DNA of 64,000 nt, from positions 1 to 64,000 of the forward strand of contig NZ_BDBP01000012.1 in the NCBI RefSeq assembly GCF_001613045.1, given 5' to 3'. The stretch is from Nocardia lijiangensis NBRC 108240. Lineage in GTDB: Bacteria > Actinomycetota > Actinomycetes > Mycobacteriales > Mycobacteriaceae. This document shows, piece after piece, positions 26,024-35,200 of the stretch. Made by a program: the position numbers and the translations under genes. Positions within the stretch are counted from its first letter, which is position 1. The number at the start of each line of letters is the position of its first letter. The notes beneath the pieces were generated by a model. The model was not told where the DNA came from. It did not search any database and saw nothing but the letters and a program-made list of their open reading frames with translations.

Positions 26024-26305
26024 CGAGCCGAATCATCGCAAAACCGCAGGTGGTGGCCTGCGGGGTTCAATACGGGTTGAGCTGAGAGAGCCCGAGAAAC
26101 CAGCATGTCGACCCGGCGGATCGTCGACCGTCATCTCACGGATGTCTTTCCAGCTTTGCGGATACCGTCGAGGCCCTCCCCTCGCGATGCAACCCCGCTC
26201 GTCACACCGATCAGAAGGTGGCGGCATTCAGACCGTTCGCCCGCGCTACTCCTCGGTCGCTCGGTGGGCTTGCGCCACCGCATGGGAAAGCGCAGACTTA
26301 CGTAC

Positions 26306-26641
26306 GTGGCTGCTTTCAAAGATGTGGATCTGGCGATTCTGGGGGATCCGATGCGGCAGGCGATCTTCGAGCGTCTGGCGCGGCGGCCGTCGTCGGTGGG
26401 GGAGCTGGCCGAATCGTTGCCGATCACCCGGCAAGCGGTGTCGCAGCATTTGCGGGTGCTCAAGGACGGCGGGTTGGTGGTGGCCACACCGGACGGGACG
26501 CGGCGGATCTATCGGATCAACCCGGATGGGCTCGCCGCGATTCAGGCGTATTTCCAGCGGATCTGGGATGACGCGCTGACCGCTTTTCAGAAGGCCGCCG
26601 ACGTGGCGGCAATCGATCCCGAACAGGAGCAACCTTCATGA
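26306..26641 (+). CDS. ArsR-family winged-helix regulator
   Basis: A 111-residue ArsR/SmtB-type repressor: 'LAILGDPMRQAIFERLARRP', 'SSVGELAESLPITRQAVSQH' (recognition helix) and 'LRVLKDGGLVVATPDGTRRI'. The metal-binding ELCVCDL-type motif is absent, as expected for the subgroup that is paired with SRPBCC genes. The start is uncertain: GTG at 26306 or ATG at 26282. Its stop overlaps the SRPBCC start by four bases (ATGA), so both proteins come from one transcript. Confidence 0.88.
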   Translation: MAAFKDVDLAILGDPMRQAIFERLARRPSSVGELAESLPITRQAVSQHLRVLKDGGLVVATPDGTRRIYRINPDGLAAIQAYFQRIWDDALTAFQKAADVAAIDPEQEQPS

Positions 26642-27120
26642 GCACACCCATCCTGCCCGTCTTGCAGGGCAAAGCGACCGTGGCCATGTCGCTGGACAAG
26701 GCGTTCGCGTTCTTCACCGAATCGTTCGGCAGCTGGTGGCCGGCGGCCTACCACATCGGGCAGGCCGAGATGGCCGACGCGATCCTCGAACCCCGTCAGG
26801 GTGGACGCTGGTATGAGCGCGGGGTCGACGGCACCGAGTGCGATTGGGGCCGCGTGCTGGTGTGGGAGCCGCCGACCCGACTGGTGGTGACCTGGCAGAT
26901 CAACGGCCACTGGCAATACGACCCGGATCCCGCCAATGCCAGCGAGATCGAGGTCCGTTTCACTCCGGAAGGTCCTGAGCAGACCGGCGTCACCCTCGAA
27001 CACCGTCACCTCGACCGGCTCGTCGACGGCAAAGCCATCCACGACACCATCGTCGAACAGGGCGGCGGCTGGAGCACCCTGCTGCAACTGTTCGCCACGA
27101 CCGCTGAAGCCCAAGGCTGA
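26638..27120 (+). CDS. SRPBCC (AHSA1-like) domain protein
   Basis: A 160-residue START-fold protein. 'GKATVAMSLDKAFAFFTESF', 'GSWWPAAYHIG', 'GGRWYERGVDGTECDWGRVL', 'WEPPTRLVVTWQINGHW' and 'TGVTLEHRHLDRL' are typical of the AHSA1/SRPBCC group. These proteins bind hydrophobic ligands in a deep pocket. The ArsR gene directly upstream, overlapping by four bases, is a recurrent partner in actinobacteria, suggesting that this protein's ligand or function is under that repressor. Confidence 0.88.
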   Translation: MSTPILPVLQGKATVAMSLDKAFAFFTESFGSWWPAAYHIGQAEMADAILEPRQGGRWYERGVDGTECDWGRVLVWEPPTRLVVTWQINGHWQYDPDPANASEIEVRFTPEGPEQTGVTLEHRHLDRLVDGKAIHDTIVEQGGGWSTLLQLFATTAEAQG

Positions 27121-27196
27121 CCCCGCTCCGGCTACCGCACGCCAACCACGAAGACATCGCCCCGGCGGCCGACGTTCCACGCTCGGGAGGACAACG

Positions 27197-27802
27197 ATGA
27201 ATGACATGGATATGGCCGAGGCCGAACGCAAGGACCTCGCGGCGTTTCTGGCGATACTGACCCCGCAGCAGTGGCAGGCGACGACGTTGTGTGATCGCTG
27301 GCGGGTGAAAGATGTTGTCGCCCATATGCTCAGCTACGAGGAGCTCGACACGTGGGGGCTGGCCAAACGCTTTGCCAAGGGGCGGCTGCTGCGGGCCAAC
27401 CAGGTTGGTGTCGACGAGCTCGCGACGAAAACCCCTGAGCAGCTGCTGGATTTCCTGCACGCTCATCTGCGCCCGCGTGGGCTGACCGCAGGGTTCGGCG
27501 GCATGATCGCTCTGGTCGATGGCACCATTCACCATCAAGACATCCGCCGCTCACTGGGCATGCCGCGAACCATCCCACCCGAACGGCTGCACCGGGTGCT
27601 GACAGCGGCCCACACCAACCCCAGGCTGGGTCTGCCTTGGCGCATCCGCGGGCTGCGGTTGCAGGCCACCGATCTGGACTGGTCGACAGGCAACGGGCCC
27701 ACGGTGGCGGGCGCGGGCGAAGCACTGCTCATGGCCATGGCCGGACGCCCCGCGGTGATCGGCGAACTCAACGGCCCCGGCCTACCCACCCTCGCCGCAC
27801 GG

Positions 27803-27814
<12 letters not shown>
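27197..27814 (+). CDS. Maleylpyruvate-isomerase-family (mycothiol-dependent, DinB-like) protein
   Basis: A 205-residue protein with the mycothiol-dependent maleylpyruvate isomerase N-terminal domain: 'EAERKDLAAFLAILTPQQWQ', 'TTLCDRWRVKDVVAHMLSYE' with the first metal-ligand His, and 'LVDGTIHHQDIRRSLGMPRT' with the HHxDIRR motif. The four-helix DinB-like fold binds a metal and usually uses mycothiol. The substrate is unknown. A clear GGGAGG site precedes the ATG at 27197. The 3' end overlaps the convergent MFS remnant by 12 bases. Confidence 0.88.
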
Positions 27815-28614
<800 letters not shown>

Positions 28615-28706
28615 ATCGACTAGTGTGAACCTATCTTGCTCGCGGGCGCGGGTTGGATTGCAAGCGAGTACGCCGTTAGCCAGACGAGTGGTCACGGGAC
28701 GGCACA

Positions 28707-30137
28707 ATGGATGACATACCAATGGGTGGCGAAGACACCGCCCGGGCGTCGGGGCCAGCGGTGGCCTTCGGGCGCTATCGGCTGTTATCGGTGCTGGGTC
28801 AGGGCGGCATGGGCCAGGTGTGGCGGGCGCATGATTCGCTGACCAACCGGGTGGTGGCGCTCAAGCTGTTGCCCGAGCGCTTCGCCGATGACGAGCAGCT
28901 GCGCGAGCGGTTCCGCCGGGAGTGCCGGGCGGTGGCGCAGTTGACCGAGCCGCATGTGATCCCCATCCACGACTTCGGCGACATCGACGGTCGGCTCTAT
29001 CTGAATATGCGCTTGATCGAGGGCACCGACCTGCGCAAGGTGATCACGCAAGAAGGGGCCTTGTCGCCGCAGCGGGCAGTGGCGATCGTCGCGCAGGTGG
29101 CCGGCGCGCTGCAGGCGGCCCACGACGCCGGGCTGGTCCACCGTGATGTCAAACCCACCAATATCCTGCTGGGGACCGATGAGTTCGCGTCCCTGATCGA
29201 CTTCGGGATCGCCCACGCCGCCGACGACCGTACGCTGACCGCGACCGGCGAGACGATCGGCACCGTCGCCTACATGGCGCCGGAGGAGATCGGCGCGGAG
29301 GTCAAGGCCGATGCCCGTGTGGACGTGTACGCGTTGACGTGTGTGCTTTATGAGTGCCTGACCGGTCGTCCGCCGTTTGCGAGCACATTGGGGATGCAGG
29401 GTGTGATCGCCCATCACCTGCACACCCCGCCACCGCGTCCCAGCACCACTACACCCGGTGTACCGACTGCGTTCGATGCCATCATCGCCAAGGGAATGGC
29501 CAAAAATCCCGACGATCGTTACCAGACCGCTCGCGAGCTGGCCGCGGCGGCCCGCGCCGCGGTGGGCGATTCCGCGGTCGGCACCACCGGGGGCGTGGCT
29601 GCGCGCCGTGGGCGGCGAATCAGATTGTCGCCCAAGACCGCCGGGCTGCTCGCCGCCGCAGTCGCGGTCGTGGTGGTGTCCATCGTAGCTGTCGTCCTCG
29701 GTGTCCAACGGGAATCAGGCGGCGGTGGTGACCCGCCCACATCTATCGCCTCGGGTTACTCGTCACAGATTCCGCTGCCGTTTACCGGCGTCAGCCTGGC
29801 CACCGGTGTGGCGGTCGACACGGCGGGCAACGTATACGTGACCGACATGGGTAGCGATCGGGTGCTGAAATTGGCGGCCGGCGCGTCGACGCCGACCCCG
29901 CTGCCGTTCACCGGCCTGAAGAATCCCCAGGCCTTGGCGGTCGACACGGCTGGAGATGTGTACGTCGTCGACTGGGGTAACAAATCGGTGGTGATGTTGG
30001 CGGCCGGCGCGTCGACGCCGACCCCGGTGCCGTTCACCGGCCTGAAGAATCCCCAGGGTGTGGCGGTCGACTCGGCGGGCGACGTATATATCACCGATCT
30101 AGGCCCCGATCCGGTGGTGAAACTCCCGGCTAGCTGA
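28707..30137 (+). CDS. PknD-like transmembrane Ser/Thr protein kinase with short NHL propeller
   Basis: A 476-residue receptor kinase. Residues 22-280 are an active-looking Hanks kinase: GQGGMGQV loop, Lys53 in 'VVALKLL', 'LVHRDVKPTN', 'LIDFGIAH' and 'AYMAPEEIG'. One membrane helix spans about residues 310-332 ('GLLAAAVAVVVVSIVAVVLG'). The extracellular part holds only two full and one partial 42-residue NHL units ('PFTGLKNPQGVAVDSAGDVY'), whereas PknD of Mycobacterium tuberculosis has a six-bladed propeller. The first two units are nearly identical at DNA level. Either the sensor forms by oligomerisation, or it is a contracted, possibly non-signalling version. Confidence 0.92.
   Translation: MDDIPMGGEDTARASGPAVAFGRYRLLSVLGQGGMGQVWRAHDSLTNRVVALKLLPERFADDEQLRERFRRECRAVAQLTEPHVIPIHDFGDIDGRLYLNMRLIEGTDLRKVITQEGALSPQRAVAIVAQVAGALQAAHDAGLVHRDVKPTNILLGTDEFASLIDFGIAHAADDRTLTATGETIGTVAYMAPEEIGAEVKADARVDVYALTCVLYECLTGRPPFASTLGMQGVIAHHLHTPPPRPSTTTPGVPTAFDAIIAKGMAKNPDDRYQTARELAAAARAAVGDSAVGTTGGVAARRGRRIRLSPKTAGLLAAAVAVVVVSIVAVVLGVQRESGGGGDPPTSIASGYSSQIPLPFTGVSLATGVAVDTAGNVYVTDMGSDRVLKLAAGASTPTPLPFTGLKNPQALAVDTAGDVYVVDWGNKSVVMLAAGASTPTPVPFTGLKNPQGVAVDSAGDVYITDLGPDPVVKLPAS
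29871..30056. repeat. Near-identical 60-bp direct repeat inside the kinase propeller
   Basis: Bases 29871-29930 and 29997-30056 match at 59 of 60 positions, with a period of 126 bases (42 codons, one NHL blade). It points to recent duplication or slippage in the blade-coding DNA. Confidence 0.85.
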
Positions 30138-30328
30138 CCCCCAGATGTGCTCGGTCCATTACTCCTTCAGGCTGTCGTCATCGTTCTCGATTGGCGTGTC
30201 GGGACACACCACCACGTCATTCCGTTACCGTGCGGGGGGTCGACCACAAAAGACTGCCCGGCGGCCAGCGGGTAAGAGTTCCCTTGGCAGCCCGGTACTG
30301 GCGTAGACCGATTGAGAGGATCTGAACT

Positions 30329-30385
30329 TTGAGCGATCTTTCTCGCCGTGACTTGCTCAGGACGTCGGCGGCCGCGCAGGGCGCG
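30329..30385 (+). pseudogene. Start of a Tat-exported protein, broken
   Basis: A TTG at 30329 behind GAGAGGA starts 'SDLSRRDLLRTSAAAQGATS', a textbook twin-arginine signal. The sequence then becomes unreadable, so only the signal-peptide end of the gene remains. Confidence 0.45.
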
Positions 30386-30828
30386 ACGTCTTGTCGAGCG
30401 ACGTCGTCATCCCGGTATGGCGGTCGCTGCGAGGGCGATCGCACGCCGGTGACGAGCGTCGGTGCGCCGCCAGAGGTGAAGGCGCACAAGGCGTGCGAGC
30501 CGGGGTGGACCTGCGGCCAGGGAGGGCGTGTACCTGTTCGATGACTTGGCCGAGCGCGGACGCGCCCGAGCCCGCCCCGGCCGAGACGAGCGGAAATCCG
30601 ACAAGAGGAAGGCGAGCGACGAGGTTCCGGTGAACTGGGTAGTCTGCTGTTCCAGGCGAATTCGCAGCACGTGCGTGTCCACCGCTCGCTCGTGTCCCAG
30701 ATTCGTCCCCGCGATGACCGACGCTACCCATAGTGCGCCGGGCAGCACGAGCAGCTGGAGCCAGCGTTCGGCGAGCTTTTCCCGAGTTCGGCGACGAATC
30801 CGCTCACGGGTCGACCGTGAACTCGGCC
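30380..30828 (-). pseudogene. Decayed second copy of the CHAT-locus membrane protein
   Basis: On the minus strand, pieces in different frames match the intact protein at 30870-31757 in order: 'VSGFVAELGK' (intact: VTGFLAELGK), 'LPGALWVASVIAGTNLGHER' (intact: LPGALWVAATVAGGYLGHAH), 'IRLEQQTT' (intact: ARLDQQAA), 'FPLVSAGAGSGASALGQVIE' (intact: FLLVSAAAGLLASALGGLVE) and 'LWRRTDARHRRAIALAA' (intact: LWRRADRCYRRALAAAA). Upstream 'EFTVDP' copies the end of the small Cys protein. At least three frameshifts and the missing C-terminal half make it dead. Confidence 0.75.
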
Positions 30829-30869
30829 ATGGTCGTCCAGCATCGATTCACGCGAGTGCCGGAGCAGTA

Positions 30870-31757
30870 TCAGCGCAGGGCGTTCATGATCCATTCGCCG
30901 ACCGCCCGGTCCGGCGGCCGAATCGTGCTGAGTCCTAGATGTTCCGCCAGGTCGGCCAGATGCAGGTCGACCGCGGTGACAGTCAGCTCCGCGAGGGTGC
31001 GGGCCGCGGACCGGGATCGCACGGAACCGGTGACGACGGCGACGGCACCGACCGCCAGCGCGGGCCACCAGGCACAGCCGAGCAGCAGATACAGCACACC
31101 CCATCCGATGAGACGGCAACCGGCGGAATACGCGTCCCGGGCGGTGCCGAGATCCGCGCGCAGGGCGTCGGGCAGCAGCGTCCACAGCCGAGGCCAGACG
31201 ACCGTCGGCGTCACACCGTATTTCGTGTCGAGATGGGAATCGGCCGCCGCGAACCGGTCCGCGACCCAGGTGGGGCGGGTGGGCATCGCGTCACCGAGGT
31301 GCTGTCGCCGGGCAAGGGCGCGGAAAACACGACGATTCGCCGCCCTCCGCACCCGTGGGGACGTGGCCCGTGCGGCGGCGGCCAGTGCGCGACGGTAGCA
31401 GCGATCCGCCCTGCGCCACAATCCGATTCGCACGTCCCGGAGCTGCCGAGGCGCCCCGTAATGGCCGACCAGGGCGTGTGCCCGCTCCACCAGGCCGCCA
31501 AGGGCGGACGCGAGCAATCCAGCGGCCGCGGACACCAGCAGAAACGCGACCACGAGTAGCAGTAGCGTTGCGGCGCTCCTGGATTGCGCGGCCTGCTGAT
31601 CGAGTCGAGCCCGCAGCAGAGGCACATCCACCGCGTGCGCGTGCCCGAGATACCCGCCCGCCACCGTCGCCGCGACCCACAGCGCACCGGGCAGCACCAG
31701 CAGCTCCAGCCAGCGCTCCGCCAGCTTCTTGCCGAGTTCGGCGAGGAATCCGGTCAC
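30870..31757 (-). CDS. Membrane protein of the CHAT locus
   Basis: A 295-residue protein, read from the GTG at 31757, which overlaps the stop of the upstream gene (GTGA). Hydrophobic segments lie near residues 16-36 ('LPGALWVAATVAGGYLGHAH'), 57-80 ('ATLLLLVVAFLLVSAAAGLL') and, near the C terminus, 'GWGVLYLLLGCAWWPALAVG' with 'AVAVVTGSVR'; that gives three or four membrane spans around a basic cytoplasmic domain of about 110 residues. I do not recognise a named family. It is the second gene of a unit divergent from the CHAT protease, which suggests a membrane anchor or exit point of that system. A decayed duplicate lies directly downstream. Confidence 0.78.
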   Translation of the reverse strand: MTGFLAELGKKLAERWLELLVLPGALWVAATVAGGYLGHAHAVDVPLLRARLDQQAAQSRSAATLLLLVVAFLLVSAAAGLLASALGGLVERAHALVGHYGAPRQLRDVRIGLWRRADRCYRRALAAAARATSPRVRRAANRRVFRALARRQHLGDAMPTRPTWVADRFAAADSHLDTKYGVTPTVVWPRLWTLLPDALRADLGTARDAYSAGCRLIGWGVLYLLLGCAWWPALAVGAVAVVTGSVRSRSAARTLAELTVTAVDLHLADLAEHLGLSTIRPPDRAVGEWIMNALR

Positions 31758-32182
31758 GAGTCGACCGTGAACTCGACCATCGCGGTCCCGGCCGGACCCA
31801 GGGCACACCGTGGGACCGCCTCGGATTCCCCGGGAAGAACAGCCTTGTCGCAACACTGGAACGGGCACACCCACGCCGTGATATCGGTGCGCTGCTCGAA
31901 TCCCGCGGGCAGTGGCCGATAGCCCTTGGTTCCCGTGGTGACGCCTTCCAACCCGATCACCAGGCCCGCGCGATCGACGGCATCCAGCAGCTCCCGCGCC
32001 TCGGCGGAGTCGATCGGCGTATCCGGCAGCAGTTCGCGGATACGCCGCAGCGCCGGTCCCGCGCCCGCGTCGGACAGCAGGTTCTCGGTCTCCGGCCACT
32101 GCTCGAATGTGCGGCACAGATTCGCGAAGCGGACGCGACAGGCGTTGTCCAGCTGATCCTTTCGGCGAAAGAACCTCACCAT
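31754..32182 (-). CDS. Small cysteine-cluster protein of the CHAT locus
   Basis: A 142-residue soluble protein. The N-terminal half is helical ('RVRFANLCRTFEQWPETENL', 'ALRRIRELLPDTPIDSAEAR'). The C-terminal 40 residues contain 'AWVCPFQCCDKAVLPGESEA' and 'VPRCALGPAGTAM', that is four clustered cysteines (CPxxCC...PxC), like a small zinc ribbon. The start ATG at 32182 is 54 bases from the CHAT protease start on the other strand, so both read from one divergent promoter. Its stop overlaps the membrane gene. A regulatory or adaptor role is likely from context, but not shown. Confidence 0.75.
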   Translation of the reverse strand: MVRFFRRKDQLDNACRVRFANLCRTFEQWPETENLLSDAGAGPALRRIRELLPDTPIDSAEARELLDAVDRAGLVIGLEGVTTGTKGYRPLPAGFEQRTDITAWVCPFQCCDKAVLPGESEAVPRCALGPAGTAMVEFTVDS

Positions 32183-32236
32183 GTGATCTACCCTAGGGCC
32201 AAAGTCCACCAAATGCGGGCGTTCCGGAGGCTGCCG

Positions 32237-35200
32237 GTGAATGTGTGGGTGCCAGGGGAGTTCGACGCCGACAACCTGGAGTCGGCGGCCGCAATGCTGG
32301 ATGAGCTGTTCCGGCGGTCCCCGACGCGGGAAACGGCCGCCGGAACAGCGGGATTCCTGCGGGGCCGAACTCGTGAGAAACCCGGCACCGTCTGGTGGAT
32401 CGTGGATGCCGCCACCCGTCTGTCGGCCGCACTGTACGAGGCGGCGGTGGAGCAGCGCGATTACAGTCTGCGGCTCATGGTGGCGGACTTTCTGCGCATC
32501 GCGATCGATGCTGTGCCCGAGCATGTTTCGGTGCGCACGCGGCTGCAGTACGAGCTCGCCCACGAGCTCCGGCTGCTCAACCTCATCGACGGAGAGGTCG
32601 GCGCGCGTGCCGCGGAAATCGTGGCGGTGGCGACCGCCGCCGCGGCGCAACCGGTCCCGGCAGGACTGTCGCTCAGTACCTTGCTCGCCGAACTCAGCAC
32701 CGCCCACCAGGTGCTGTACCGGACGACAGGCCGACCCGACCACGTCGAGGCCGGGGTGACGGCGGCCCGGCGCGCGGTGCAGGCGTTGCGCGACGGCGAC
32801 GATGCCCCGGGCGCGCACTCCGCGCTGGGACTGGCGCTGTTGCGGCTTTACGAGGCCGAGGGGGACGTCGGCGCGCTGCGTGCAGCCCTGGACGCGCAGC
32901 GCACCGCCTCCGATCTCGCCGCGCCCGAGAATCCCAACAGGCCGAGGTTTTTCGCTAATCTCGCCGCCACGATCACGATGCTGGCCCAGGAGACGGGCGA
33001 CCTGAGCGGATTGGACGAAGCCGTCGACCTCGGCCGCGCCGGTGTGGCGTCGGCGTCCGAGGACAATCCCCGGCGCTATCTGTACCTGGCGCAACTGGGC
33101 AAGGCGGTGGCGGCCGTGGCCGCGCGGGATCGCGATCCGGGCGGATTCGACGAGGGGATCGCCATACTGCGGCAGGCGGTTTCGGCGGTTCCCGAAGACA
33201 GTCCGGACCGCGACGCCGTCATGTACGAACTGTACGAGGCCATGTCCGCGGCCCAGGAAATCGGGGATGCCGACGGGGCGCGGCTGGCCCAGACCGCCGA
33301 CATGGCGCGATCGGCCCTCGCCGCGCTCGCGGCCGATACCAGCCCCGCAGGCGAGCAGTCCTATCTGGGCACTGCCGTGGAACAGATGCTGGTCCTGATG
33401 CGCATCCATGCGCGCACCGGCGCGAAAGAACTAATGCGCGAAGCGGTTTCGCTCGGCCGAGACCTGCTCGTGCGACTGGATCGGCGGCCCGCCGACCAGG
33501 ATGCGCGGCCGATCATCGAGACTCGGCTGGCCAACGCGCTGGCGGAGCTGGGAAGGGCGGAGGACGATCGGCGGCTGCTGGACGAGGCCGCGGAATTGGT
33601 CGTGCACGCAGTGAACAGCGCGTCGGCGGCCGAGATTCGCAGCCTGGTAGTGCGTGATGCAATGGAGACCATGCGGCTCATCGCCGACACGGTCGGCGAT
33701 GCCGGGCCGCTCGATTGGACGGCGCAGGTGCTGCGCAGCGAACTCGCCGACGCGAACCCCCGCCCGGTCGAGGCGGCGGGCTATCGCCTCGAGCTGGCGC
33801 TGTCACTGGCGCGGCGGTTCTCGCTCACCCGGGATGCCGATACCCTGGCCGAGTTCACTGCCGCCGTGCGTGATGCGGTCGATGCGATCCTGGCGGAGCG
33901 GTTCCAGGACGTCCTGACCGCGAACCGATGCCAGGTGCTGCTGGAAGCGCTGCGCGAACTCGCGGACGACGGAGACGAACTCGGTCTGCTGGGCTGGGCG
34001 GCGGAGGTGGCGGCGGTGATCGCGGCCCTCACGCCCCGGGACGATCCCGGCTACTACCTGGTGCTGTCCGACTTCGTGGCTGCCGCAGAGACCTACCTCG
34101 ACCACAATGTCGATCGCGAGATGGAGTCCATGGCACTGGACGCGGCACGCGCGGCCGTGACGGTCGCACCGGTGAACGAGCGCGCACGATGCTGGTCCAG
34201 ACTGGCCGGTGCGCTGCGGCGGCAGTTCGACTCCACGGGCGAGGTGGCCCTGCTCGAGGAGGCGGCCGCCATGGACCGGGCGGCCCTCTCGCATGAGCCC
34301 GCGAGCCTCGCGCACCTGTCCGGGTTGTGTACGGATCTGACCCTGCTGGCGCGGAACCGATATCCCGAATCACTCGACGAGGCCATCGAATTGGGGCAGC
34401 GTGCCGTCTCGTCCGCGCAGGACAACGATCCTGAGCTGGGTGCCCTGCTCAATGTGCTCGGCACCGCGCATCAGGTGCGGTTCGAGCACACCGACGATCC
34501 GACCGCACTGGCCGCGGCGAGCGAGGCCTTCCGCGCCGCGGTCGCGGCTACCGCGCCCGGACGCGATCAGCATGCCGGGTTCGGCTACAACCTCTGCCAA
34601 TCCCTGCTCCAGCAGTATCGCCGGGAGGGGGATTCCGTGGTGCTGGCCGAGGCCGTCGAACTCGGCAGGCAGGTGAGTGCCGGTACCGCAGAAGGGCATC
34701 CGCAGTACACCAATCGGCTGAGCGCCCTCGCCGGTGCGCTCTACGAACAGTACAAGCGCAATGGAGAGCCGGGCGTTCTCGAGGAATGCGCACAGGTGCA
34801 CGAGCGGGTGCTCGCCGGGCACGAGGAGACGGAATCGAGCTATGCCGCTGCGCTCGGGATTCACGCGGCCATCCTGAACAGCCTCTTCGAACTCGCGGGT
34901 GACCCGGAGGTGCTGGCCGACGCTTTGGCTTTGCAGGAGGAAGCGGTCGACCGGACCTCCGCGGATCACCCACGCCGGGCGCTGCGGCTGACCAACCTCG
35001 CCACACTGCTGATCCGCGCGGTGTCGCAAGCATCGGTGGCGACTAGGGATGCCCTGTTCGACAGAGCAATTCGTGTCGCGAAGGAAGCCGTCGAGGCCAC
35101 CGCGGCGGATCATCCGGCGCGGACGCACAGGCTGTACGCGCTCGGCCGCGCCGCCGCTCTCTCGGCGCTGGACCTGGAACCGGGTCCTGGACGGTTCACG

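Noticed and set aside
29871..30056. CRISPR or satellite repeat
   Set aside because: Only two copies, in frame with a 42-residue protein repeat inside the kinase gene.
31355..32236. Upstream extension of the CHAT protease frame by almost 300 residues
   Set aside because: It overlaps the divergent small and membrane genes on the other strand, has low-complexity Arg/Pro/Ala content of a shadow frame, and a good ribosome binding site stands before the GTG at 32237.
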